Below the pieces are notes generated by a model. That model worked only from the letters and a program-made list of their open reading frames with translations, made no database searches and was not told the origin of the DNA. Of a DNA stretch of 6,507 bases, positions 1-5,035 are shown in pieces. Both the position numbers and the translations under genes were made by a program. Origin of the DNA: Caldifarciminota bacterium (GTDB taxonomy: Bacteria > Hydrothermota > Tepidihabitantia > Tepidihabitantales > Tepidihabitantaceae); assembly GCA_903908785.1 (NCBI GenBank), contig CAIVTL010000620.1:1-6507 (forward strand). Reading direction: 5' to 3'. Position 1 is the stretch's first letter. Each line of letters opens with the position of its first letter.

Positions 1-32
1 CTAGAGGGAGGAAAGTACGAAGTATCAAGTAC

Positions 33-117
33 AAAGGACAAAGCAATTGAAAAGTGGAAAGTCCCAAGTCCGGACTTTGCCATTTCCACTTTTCCCTTTT
101 CCCGTTGCTTTGTCCTT
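33..117. repeat. Long imperfect inverted repeat in the mrpD leader
   Basis: Three matching arm segments nest in order: 34-46 pairs with 105-117 (13 of 13), 50-60 with 83-93 (11 of 11) and 58-64 with 72-78 (7 of 7), leaving a short loop around 65-71. The left arm holds the heptamers tacaaag and gacaaag; the right side continues with ctttgtc copies at 122-128 and 129-135. The transcript could form a long hairpin ending about 35 nt before the mrpD start. No T-run follows, so it does not look like an intrinsic terminator. Confidence 0.75.
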
Positions 118-151
118 ACCACTTTGTCCTTTGTCCTTTCCTGACTAGACG

Positions 152-1669
152 ATGGACTCCAGATTCCTGCCGCTGTTCGTCGTGATTCCGATGGCCGCGG
201 CCTTCCTGATACCGCTGTTCGCGAAACTGTGGCCGCGTTTCGCTGACCTAATTGCGAATGCAGCCGGCGCGGCCCTGCTCGGCCTTTCCACCTACGGCGC
301 GCTCTACCTGTTCACCGACTCACCGACTCTGCTCTACCGGATGGGCGGCTGGGCTTCGACCCTCGGTATCACGTTGGTGTACGACCACCTGACCGCGCTC
401 GTCGCCCTGGCGGTCAACACCGTCGGGCTTGCGGCCCTGCTGTTCTCGGTTCGGTATCTCGACCACTACACCGGCCGCTGGAAGTTCTTCTCGCTCTTCA
501 TGCTGGTCCTTGCCGGTCTGAACGGTGTGACCATCACTGGCGACATTTTCAACATGTTCGTGTTCATCGAGATTGCCGCGGTCGCGTCCTACGCGCTGGT
601 CGCGTTCGGGACTGACTTCGACGAGCTCGAGGCCGGGTTCAAGTACATGGTCATCGGCGAAATCGGCGGCACCGCGATACTGCTGGCCATCGCCCTGCTC
701 TATGCCAAGGCTTCAACCCTGAACATGGCCGTGGTCTCGCAGGTCATGGCCGGGTTCGGTCACACGCCCCTGTTCTGGTTCATCGTGGCCACGTTCCTCG
801 TCGGGTTCGCGGTGAAGATGGCGATGGTGCCGTTCCATGCCTGGCTGCCGGACGCGCATCCCTCCGCGCCCGCGCCGGTATCGGCGTTGCTCTCGGGTGT
901 GTTCATCAAGGTGCTGGGCGTGTACGCCATGTGCCGCATCATGTTCAACGTGTTCGGCCTCTCCCGGGCCAACGCGCCGGCGTTCTTCAACCTGCTGCTC
1001 GGGTTCGGCGTCCTCTCCATCGTCGCGGGCGGGCTGCTGGCGTATGCACAGAAAGACTACAAGCGGCTGCTGGCCTACTCGAGCATCAGTCAGATCGGCT
1101 ATATCCTGATTGGACTCGGCATCGGCAACTACTGGGCAATCGTCGGCGCGCTCTTCCACGTACTGGCCCACGCATTGGGCAAAGGGTTGCTGTTCCTCAC
1201 CTCCGGCTCAATTGAGTACGCGACCGGCACCCGCGACTTGGACAAGCTGTCCGGGCTCGAGGAGAAGATGCCGGTTACAGTCTGGTCGTACCTGCTCGGG
1301 GCTCTGTCGCTTGCGGGCGTGCCGCCTTTTGCCGGGTTCTTCTCCAAGCTCTTCATCATCATCGGGGCGGTGACCGCGAAGATGTACTGGCTCGCAATCC
1401 TGGCCGCGCTCTTCTCGACGGTGACGCTCGGCTATCTCGCCCGGGTCGTGAACAAAGCCTTCTTTTCCCGGCCCCCGACCCCCGACCCCCGACCCCCGAC
1501 CCCTGCGCGTGAGGCCCCGGTGACCATGGTGCTGGCGATGCTGGCTCTTCTGGTCCTGACTGTGGCGCTCGGCATCGGGTTCAAGCCGGTGCTCGACAAG
1601 CTGGTCGGGCCGGCGGCCAGGGTGCTTCTGAACGGGTTCGGGTATGCCCGGACGGTGCTCGGAGGATAG
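152..1669 (+). CDS. mrpD: MrpD-type antiporter / proton-conducting membrane subunit
   Basis: Polytopic ion-translocating subunit of the MrpD/NuoN/NuoL family (505 aa, normal for MrpD), expected to move H+ or Na+ across the cytoplasmic membrane. Visible family features are the TM5 glutamate E140 in FNMFVFIEIAA, the TM7 segment VKMAMVPFHAWLPDAHPSAP with K222, K253 in the following helix, K304 in KDYKRLLAYSSISQ, H336 and K344 in LFHVLAHALGKGLLF, and K399 in GFFSKL. About 14 hydrophobic segments are present. ATG 152 is the first start after an in-frame TAG (146-148) and gives a typical hydrophobic N-terminus, but no Shine-Dalgarno sequence precedes it; the nearby leader is pyrimidine-rich. Residues 440-451 (RPPTPDPRPPTP) come from a heptamer DNA repeat in the loop before the last helix. 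Context with mrpEFG and a ferredoxin subunit favours MrpD or MbhH over NuoN. Family assignment is firm; the identity of the complex is inferred. Confidence 0.9.
   Translation: MDSRFLPLFVVIPMAAAFLIPLFAKLWPRFADLIANAAGAALLGLSTYGALYLFTDSPTLLYRMGGWASTLGITLVYDHLTALVALAVNTVGLAALLFSVRYLDHYTGRWKFFSLFMLVLAGLNGVTITGDIFNMFVFIEIAAVASYALVAFGTDFDELEAGFKYMVIGEIGGTAILLAIALLYAKASTLNMAVVSQVMAGFGHTPLFWFIVATFLVGFAVKMAMVPFHAWLPDAHPSAPAPVSALLSGVFIKVLGVYAMCRIMFNVFGLSRANAPAFFNLLLGFGVLSIVAGGLLAYAQKDYKRLLAYSSISQIGYILIGLGIGNYWAIVGALFHVLAHALGKGLLFLTSGSIEYATGTRDLDKLSGLEEKMPVTVWSYLLGALSLAGVPPFAGFFSKLFIIIGAVTAKMYWLAILAALFSTVTLGYLARVVNKAFFSRPPTPDPRPPTPAREAPVTMVLAMLALLVLTVALGIGFKPVLDKLVGPAARVLLNGFGYARTVLGG
1472..1503 (+). repeat. 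Heptamer tandem repeat inside mrpD
   Basis: Four exact head-to-tail copies of cccccga (1472-1499) followed by a partial copy. Because 7 is not a multiple of 3, each copy is read in a different frame and three copies give seven residues of Pro, Thr, Asp and Arg. It lies in the hydrophilic loop between the last two predicted helices, where extra residues should be tolerated. Confidence 0.9.
1661..1666 (+). promoter_or_regulatory. Shine-Dalgarno at the mrpD 3' end
   Basis: GGAGGA encodes the last two residues of MrpD (Gly-Gly). It lies 7 nt before the GTG of the spacer mini-ORF at 1674 but 57 nt before the mrpE start, so it fits the mini-ORF and not mrpE. Confidence 0.5.
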
Positions 1670-1672
1670 TCC

Positions 1673-1707
1673 AGTGACGAATGTCGATTGTCGAGTGACG
1701 AATGCCG
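1673..1707 (+). repeat. Heptamer array in the mrpD-mrpE spacer
   Basis: Five heptamers in register: agtgacg, aatgtcg, attgtcg, agtgacg, aatgccg, with shared TG and CG positions. The 15-mer starting at 1673 recurs at 1694 with one mismatch. The array fills most of the 54-nt spacer. Confidence 0.75.
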
Positions 1708-1727
1708 ACCGAAGGAAACGACCGTGA
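1674..1727 (+). promoter_or_regulatory. Bridging mini-ORF, mrpD to mrpE
   Basis: A 17-codon frame starts at GTG 1674, four bases after the mrpD stop and with GGAGGA 7 nt ahead. It ends in TGA 1725-1727, which overlaps the mrpE start as GTGA. The peptide begins MTNVDC and ends RRKRP. Its likely role, if any, is to keep ribosomes on the message and couple mrpE translation to mrpD. Seen in sequence; function inferred. Confidence 0.45.
1712..1717 (+). promoter_or_regulatory. mrpE: Ribosome binding site of mrpE
   Basis: AAGGAA sits 6-7 nt before GTG 1724 and decides that start over the upstream TTG at 1688, which has no such site. Confidence 0.7.
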
Positions 1728-2212
1728 CGCGGCGGCTTGCGTACTTCGTCATGGGATTTGTTGTCTGGATGTTGCTGGTGTATACCCTCCACTACCAAGA
1801 GGTCATCGCCGGCGCGGGCGTGGCGCTGCTGACTGCGGCGTTCTTCGGACAATACCTGCCGGTGAAGCCGTCGCGGCTGCTGAACCCGGTGCGCTGGTTC
1901 TGGCTGCTGGTCTACATCCCCGTCTTCTCCTACATGTGCCTGAAGTGCAACATTGACGTTGCGTTGCGCGTGCTCTCTCCCGGCCTGCAAATCAGACCCG
2001 GCATCGTGAAGATCCGTACGAGCCTGAAGACCGAAATCGCCCGCGTGTTCCTGGCTAACTCAATTACCCTTACTCCCGGCACCATGACCGTGGAGCTGAA
2101 GGACGACGTGCTCTACATTCACTGGATTGAGGTCGGTTCCAGCGACATGGCAACCGCTTCCAAGGCGATAATCGGCCCGTTCGAGTACTTCCTGGCCCGT
2201 ATCTTCGACTGA
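1724..2212 (+). CDS. mrpE: Na+/H+ antiporter subunit E (MrpE/MbhA family)
   Basis: Small membrane subunit of Mrp-type antiporter modules and of MBH-type hydrogenases (MbhA). It has three N-terminal hydrophobic segments (about residues 6-22, 26-44, 58-78) followed by a cytoplasmic domain with the family hallmark NSITLTPGTMTV (112-123) and LYIHWI (130-135). GTG 1724 is chosen because AAGGAA lies 7 nt upstream (1712-1717), the protein is then 162 aa, the usual MrpE size, and it begins MTRRLAYFVMG like family members. A TTG at 1688 in the same frame would add 12 residues encoded by the repeat spacer and is unlikely. It lies 54 nt after mrpD; the GTG overlaps the TGA of a spacer mini-ORF. Confidence 0.93.
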   Translation: MTRRLAYFVMGFVVWMLLVYTLHYQEVIAGAGVALLTAAFFGQYLPVKPSRLLNPVRWFWLLVYIPVFSYMCLKCNIDVALRVLSPGLQIRPGIVKIRTSLKTEIARVFLANSITLTPGTMTVELKDDVLYIHWIEVGSSDMATASKAIIGPFEYFLARIFD

Positions 2213-2215
2213 AGG

Positions 2216-2272
2216 ATGAACTTGAACCCCAGAACCCTTGAACCCCAGAACCCCTCCGAGGTCTGCGTATGA
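2216..2272 (+). promoter_or_regulatory. Bridging mini-ORF, mrpE to mrpF
   Basis: An 18-codon frame starts at ATG 2216, three bases after the mrpE stop, and ends in TGA 2270-2272 overlapping the mrpF start as ATGA. The body is encoded by the 8-bp word repeat (MNLNPRTLEPQNPSEVCV). It contains the GAGG site of mrpF near its end, as in ordinary coupled gene pairs. Its own Shine-Dalgarno sequence is poor, so it would depend on reinitiation after mrpE. Confidence 0.42.
2221..2252 (+). repeat. 8-bp word array in the mrpE-mrpF spacer
   Basis: Two exact copies of a 16-bp unit (2221-2236, 2237-2252), itself made of the related octamers cttgaacc and ccagaacc. It lies directly in front of the mrpF ribosome binding site. 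Confidence 0.88.
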
Positions 2273-2523
2273 CGATACTCATCGTGATTCTCTCCTTCGG
2301 CGCGTTCTTCTGTCTGTACCGGGCGCTACAGGGTCCGAGCATCCCGGACCGGGCTATCGCAGTGGACATCATGACGGTGATATTCTCGAGCATCACCGCC
2401 CTAATGGCGCTCAAGTACAAGCTCGCCTACCTGATTGACCTCTCCATCGCGCTGGCCATCATCTCATTTGTCGGCACGCTGGCGCTGGCCAAGTATCTTG
2501 AAGGCAGGAGCCTCGATGACTAG
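2269..2523 (+). CDS. mrpF: Na+/H+ antiporter subunit F (MrpF/MbhB family)
   Basis: Small three-helix subunit of the Mrp module (84 aa, normal length). Hydrophobic segments lie at about 2-19, 33-50 and 54-76. The conserved segment GPSIPDRAIAVD (22-33), with D27, R28 and D33, matches the GPT.PDR..A.D signature of MrpF. ATG 2269 is preceded by GAGG at 2258-2261 (7-nt spacing). It follows mrpE after a 56-nt spacer made of an 8-bp word repeat. At its 3' end the stop TAG (2521-2523) overlaps an ATG at 2516 that has AGGAG (2506-2510) in front. That is an arrangement expected for a directly coupled next gene, yet mrpG begins only at 2605. Confidence 0.93.
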   Translation: MTILIVILSFGAFFCLYRALQGPSIPDRAIAVDIMTVIFSSITALMALKYKLAYLIDLSIALAIISFVGTLALAKYLEGRSLDD

Positions 2524-2608
2524 TCGGGCACAGATAAGTCAGAAATCAGAACCTCTTCATTCTGCATTCTGGTCTCTGACTTCAGAATTGTTCGGGAGTT
2601 CTGTATGA
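2516..2608 (+). promoter_or_regulatory. Bridging mini-ORF, mrpF to mrpG
   Basis: A 30-codon frame starts at ATG 2516 inside the last codons of mrpF, with AGGAG at 2506-2510 (5-nt spacing). It ends in TGA 2606-2608, overlapping the mrpG start as ATGA. The front end looks like a normal gene start, so ribosomes may really initiate here. The peptide (MTSRAQISQK..., ending LFGSSV) is Ser-rich and resembles nothing I recognise. Confidence 0.5.
2536..2585. repeat. Facing heptamer arrays in the mrpF-mrpG spacer
   Basis: The left side has heptamers aagtcag and aaatcag (2536-2549). The right side has cattctg twice (2558-2571), then gtctctg and acttcag (2572-2585). The two sides are partly inverse: 2536-2543 is the exact reverse complement of 2575-2582. 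The mRNA could fold into a small hairpin just before the mrpG ribosome binding site. Confidence 0.65.
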
Positions 2609-2955
2609 TTGAAGTTCTGAGCTGGGTCAGCCTTTGCACCGGGGTCGGCTTCACGTTGCTCGGCTGCATTGGCCTCGTGCGCTTCCCGGACCTGTACAAC
2701 CGGATGCAGGCCGCCACCAAGTGCGTCACGCTCGGCACCTGCGGAATCATGCTCGGCATCTTCCTCAAGACCGGCTTCTGCGCTCTCGGGGTCAAGGCTC
2801 TTGTCTGTGCTCTGTTTGTGCTGATTACCGTGCCGGTCGCGGCGCACGCGCTGGCGCGCGGCTCGCTCATCTTCGGCGTCAAGCTCTGGAAGGGCACGGT
2901 CAAGGACGAGTTCACCGACGACCGCGGCGGCGAGTCGATAATCGATGACAAATGA
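2605..2955 (+). CDS. mrpG: Na+/H+ antiporter subunit G (MrpG/MbhC family)
   Basis: Small three-helix subunit of the Mrp module (116 aa). The diagnostic motif GLVRFPDLYNRMQAATK (23-39) is intact and is followed by TLGTCGIMLG. Hydrophobic segments lie at about 5-24, 42-58 and 62-81; the hydrophilic tail after residue 95 is acidic and ends SIIDDK. ATG 2605 has GGGAG at 2594-2598 (6-nt spacing). The start overlaps the TGA of a 30-codon mini-ORF that begins at the mrpF stop. In Mrp modules F and G are usually adjacent and often overlap, so the 81-nt spacer is unusual. Confidence 0.93.
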   Translation: MIEVLSWVSLCTGVGFTLLGCIGLVRFPDLYNRMQAATKCVTLGTCGIMLGIFLKTGFCALGVKALVCALFVLITVPVAAHALARGSLIFGVKLWKGTVKDEFTDDRGGESIIDDK

Positions 2956-2959
2956 CATG

Positions 2960-3001
2960 AACCTCAACCTCAACCTTTGCCTTTACCTCTACCTCTGCCT
3001 T
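2960..3001 (+). repeat. Hexamer array in the mrpG-ferredoxin spacer
   Basis: Seven hexamers in a row: aacctc twice, aacctt, tgcctt, tacctc twice, tgcctt (consensus WRCCTY). The array ends directly before the ribosome binding site at 3004-3009. It is one-sided, with no facing complement. Confidence 0.88.
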
Positions 3002-3003
3002 TC

Positions 3004-3009
3004 CGGAGG
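3004..3009 (+). promoter_or_regulatory. Ribosome binding site of the ferredoxin subunit
   Basis: CGGAGG ends 6 nt before GTG 3016 and selects that start over the in-frame TTG at 2977. Confidence 0.75.
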
Positions 3010-3015
3010 CTCCGC

Positions 3016-3630
3016 GTGAGAATCCCGCTCCCCAAGGTGCGTGAATTGGTCGAGGCGGTTCGGGCCGTGGTCAAAGGCCCGTTTACGACCAAGTTCCCGG
3101 CCAAGGTTGACTCGGTACACCCGAACTTCCGGGGTATCATCAAGTTCCGGCCGGAGAAGTGCATCGGCTGCGGCGCGTGCGTGCGCGTCTGCCCGACCAA
3201 TGCCCGCGAGATAATCGTTGACCGCGAGAAGGGCGTCCTCCGCCTCGTTCACCATGCGGAACGGTGCATCTACTGCGGCCAGTGCGTGCTCTACTGTACT
3301 ACCCGCGAAGGTATCTACCACACGCCTGAGTTCGACCTTTCCCGCACCGAGCGCAGCGCGGACTGGGAGACTTCAATCGAGAAAGAACTGGCCTTCTGCG
3401 AAGTCTGCCACGAGCCCTTTGCCGCCAAAGAGCATCTTGTCTGGATTGCCCACAAGGTCGGTGACCTGGCCAACTCTAATCCCACTCTGTTCCTGAGCCT
3501 GTATCAGGAACTCGGCACTGCCGAACCCCGCCCGCGCGGCGACGTTCAGCCCTACCGGTCAGATACCCTGCGCATCCTGTGTCCCGACTGCCGGCGCAGG
3601 ACTTATCTGGCCGAAGAGTGGGGCTACTAG
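3016..3630 (+). CDS. NuoI/MbhN/HycF-like 2x[4Fe-4S] ferredoxin subunit
   Basis: Electron-carrying subunit related to NuoI, MbhN and HycF/HyfH of complex I and group-4 [NiFe] hydrogenases (204 aa). Two classical 4Fe-4S motifs are complete: C49/C52/C55/C59 (CIGCGACVRVCP) and C84/C87/C90/C94 (CIYCGQCVLYC). Two further CxxC pairs, C128/C131 (CEVC) and C189/C192 (CPDC), could form a Zn or Fe-S site as in HycF-like subunits. Start GTG 3016 has CGGAGG ending at 3009 (6-nt spacing); an in-frame TTG at 2977 would add a PLPLPLPF leader encoded only by the hexamer spacer, so it is rejected. No membrane helix is seen; the N-terminal basic/hydrophobic stretch may dock on membrane subunits. Its position after mrpDEFG suggests an MBH/MBX-like complex, with the catalytic subunits outside the window. 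Confidence 0.87.
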   Translation: MRIPLPKVRELVEAVRAVVKGPFTTKFPAKVDSVHPNFRGIIKFRPEKCIGCGACVRVCPTNAREIIVDREKGVLRLVHHAERCIYCGQCVLYCTTREGIYHTPEFDLSRTERSADWETSIEKELAFCEVCHEPFAAKEHLVWIAHKVGDLANSNPTLFLSLYQELGTAEPRPRGDVQPYRSDTLRILCPDCRRRTYLAEEWGY

Positions 3631-3747
3631 TTGCGCGCAGGCAGAAGCACAAGTCAAGCTTTCGACTCCGGTGCCCAGGGTACGTCTGGTCTTCTTGATT
3701 CTCGCTTGGGAGCTTCCAGAGCGTCGTGCGGGCTTGTGATTCGGTGA
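3631..3747 (+). promoter_or_regulatory. Bridging mini-ORF, ferredoxin subunit to CCG protein
   Basis: A 38-codon frame starts at TTG 3631, immediately after the stop of the ferredoxin gene, and ends in TGA 3745-3747 overlapping the CCG-protein start as GTGA. The peptide begins MRAGRSTSQAF and is rich in Ser, Gly and Arg. Unlike the other four spacers this one shows no clear word repeat. It is the longest and has the weakest start codon, so it could be chance. Confidence 0.35.
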
Positions 3748-4454
3748 AACGGCTCTTCGCCCCGGGCTGCGGCCTTAGTCTGTACAAGCCGCATCTTGCT
3801 GAGAAACTGCATGCCGCGCTCGCAGCCGGAGTGGAGCCGATGGCGTTGTTCTCGACCTGCTGTCGACACGTCCCGCCCTTGGCCGCAGGAACCCAGATGG
3901 TCAACGTCTGCCCGGGCTGCGACCGGCGCTACCGTGAGAACTACCGTGAGTCAACGACCGTATCTGCGTGGGAATTGCTGGCGGCCGGGTCGTTCTTTCC
4001 GTTCCCCGACTACCCTGGACGTCGGATGTCAATCAACGACGCCTGCCCTACGCGAAGCGAGACCAGGGTGCACGAAGCGGTAAGAGAACTGCTGCGCCGG
4101 ATGAATATCACCCTTGTCGAGCCGAGGCTGACCCGCACCACGGGCGCCTGCTGCGGCGACAGCCTGTGGGGGAACGCGCCCACGCCCGCGGTGGTGGCCG
4201 CGATGAGGAAACGGGCGTCCCAGATGCCCGCCGAGGAGGTCGTTGTCTACTGTGTCTCCTGCGCCAAGGCGATGTTTCTCGGCGGCAGGCAGCCGAGGCA
4301 CCTCGTGGACCTGCTCTTTGGGGAAGAGACCGTGCCCGGCACTCTTGGCCCTGACCTGTGGCATCGCGAGCTCGACGCCTATGTTGCCCGGCACACGGGC
4401 GACAAGATCCGACCAGAGTTCATCTCGGATGCCGGTCCAAACCTGAAACCGTGA
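3744..4454 (+). CDS. HdrB-like CCG-domain Fe-S protein
   Basis: Cysteine-rich CCG-domain protein (236 aa) related to HdrB, GlpC and LutA, which bind Fe-S clusters and transfer electrons to or from thiols, quinones or disulfides. The C-terminal copy is canonical: C101, C136-C137, C170 and C173, i.e. CX34CCX32CXXC. The N-terminal copy is shorter: C9, C39-C40, C56 and C59, i.e. CX29CCX15CXXC. Start GTG 3744 (MKRLFAPGC) is preferred because the first CCG cysteine normally lies close to the N-terminus and because the start overlaps the TGA of a spacer ORF, as for the other genes in the operon. GTG 3726 in the same frame adds six residues; neither start has a good Shine-Dalgarno sequence. There is no signal peptide or membrane segment. 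It follows the ferredoxin subunit by 113 nt. An electron-transfer role with the Mrp-linked complex is inferred from position only. Confidence 0.8.
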   Translation: MKRLFAPGCGLSLYKPHLAEKLHAALAAGVEPMALFSTCCRHVPPLAAGTQMVNVCPGCDRRYRENYRESTTVSAWELLAAGSFFPFPDYPGRRMSINDACPTRSETRVHEAVRELLRRMNITLVEPRLTRTTGACCGDSLWGNAPTPAVVAAMRKRASQMPAEEVVVYCVSCAKAMFLGGRQPRHLVDLLFGEETVPGTLGPDLWHRELDAYVARHTGDKIRPEFISDAGPNLKP

Positions 4455-4465
4455 GCCGGAGCACA

Positions 4466-4567
4466 ATTTGCTCAGGAATCTTCGCCTTCCGGCCCGACCG
4501 CGCCACGCGGGCGCAGGCCTTCATATGGTTATACGCGCCAGAACGGCCGATTTGCTCAAGAATCTTC
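4466..4567 (+). repeat. Spaced 18-bp direct repeat after the operon
   Basis: The 18-mer at 4466-4483 (atttgctcaggaatcttc) recurs at 4550-4567 with one mismatch, 84 bp apart. The first copy overlaps a small hairpin, 4459-4463 with 4469-4473, inside a wider gccgga/tccggc inverted pair (4455-4460, 4488-4493). There is no T-run to make a classical terminator. Nothing else is recognised between 4493 and 4640. Confidence 0.7.
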
Positions 4568-4648
4568 ATCTCATTTCGGGATCTTTGCGTATCTCTTTGC
4601 AGAGTCGCACCTTAGCGAAACGGTCGGCGGGAAATAGGCTGGAATCGA

Positions 4649-4936
4649 CGCCCCGCGAACCAGAGCGGGAACCGTTCCCAGAACGGTTCAGGGAGCGATT
4701 TGCAGCGGGGCTCTCGCGGGGTTTGGCGGATGGTTCTCCATGGCGATCATGCGGCCGGTTTGCGCCGCGACAGCCGGGCCCTATCGGAAGTTGACTTGCG
4801 GTCGGATTCCTGTGGCGATTGCCAATCCGATTTGCCGGCCGGTTCGCATCACGACTCGCAGGCTGACTTGCGGCGCGAGTTGTAGTGGGACTTGCGGGGT
4901 GACTTTCGTGGCGACTTCGATGGCGTCGTGCGGGTG
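4649..4936 (+). repeat. Degenerate 12-bp tandem array
   Basis: The stretch can be cut into 24 consecutive 12-bp units with no gap. From 4697 on (20 units) the consensus is about GAYTTGCRGKGC: G at unit position 1 in 19 of 20, T at position 4 in 16 of 20, C at position 7 in 15 of 20. The clearest units start at 4793, 4865, 4877, 4901 and 4913. The first four units (4649-4696) fit less well and share GAAC ends. Read from the G the units would give tetrapeptides such as DLRS, DSQA, DLRG and DFRG, but a TAG interrupts that frame at 4895-4897 and no start or ribosome binding site fits, so I treat it as non-coding or decayed. Confidence 0.7.
4669..4689. repeat. Strong short hairpin
   Basis: A perfect 9-bp stem, 4669-4677 with 4681-4689 (gaaccgttc and gaacggttc), has a 3-nt loop. 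It overlaps the start of the 12-bp array. No T-run follows, so an intrinsic terminator is not supported; it may be an RNA-processing or pause structure after the operon. Confidence 0.6.
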
Positions 4937-5035
4937 AAGTCTCTGAGGCCGCCTCGTTGCCGGACGCGAGGCACCCTCCGACGTGTCCGATTTGGTCAAG
5001 GCAACACGGCGTGGGTTCGCAGCGGCGGAGGGAAT

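Larger units (their letters stand above)
2957..3019 (+). promoter_or_regulatory. Bridging mini-ORF, mrpG to ferredoxin subunit
   Basis: A 20-codon frame starts at ATG 2957, one base after the mrpG stop, and ends in TGA 3017-3019 overlapping the next start as GTGA. The hexamer array makes it alternate Asn or Tyr or Cys with Leu (MNLNLNLCLYLY, ending SGGSA). The CGGAGG site of the next gene lies inside its last codons. No clear Shine-Dalgarno sequence of its own. Confidence 0.42.

Noticed and set aside
1..151. Sigma-70-like promoter before mrpD
   Set aside because: TTGAAA at 47-52 has no matching -10 element at a suitable distance, and mrpD is probably internal to an operon.
1688..1723. Upstream TTG start for mrpE
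   Set aside because: It would add 12 residues encoded by the repeat spacer, has no Shine-Dalgarno sequence, and makes the protein longer than the family; GTG 1724 has a good site.
1208..1990. Long reverse-strand open frame over mrpD and mrpE
   Set aside because: Antisense shadow of two well-supported genes in GC-rich DNA; Arg/His/Gln-rich with no domain.
2977..3015. Upstream TTG start for the ferredoxin subunit
   Set aside because: The added PLPLPLPF leader is a translation of the hexamer array; CGGAGG points to GTG 3016.
3685..3720. Hairpin in the spacer before the CCG gene
   Set aside because: Only a 5-bp stem (3685-3689 with 3716-3720) and a 26-nt loop; not above chance.
3726..3743. GTG 3726 as start of the CCG protein
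   Set aside because: Possible, but no better ribosome binding site; 3744 places the first cysteine near the N-terminus as expected and gives the GTGA junction seen for its neighbours.
4455..4700. Intrinsic terminator of the operon
   Set aside because: Hairpins are present but none is followed by a run of T.
4697..4936. A tetrapeptide-repeat protein encoded by the 12-bp array
   Set aside because: The Asp-led frame is broken by TAG at 4895-4897, no ribosome binding site or start is evident, and the other frames look like by-products of the repeat.
4649..4936. CRISPR array
   Set aside because: Units are 12 bp, degenerate and contiguous, with no constant repeat plus unique spacer structure.
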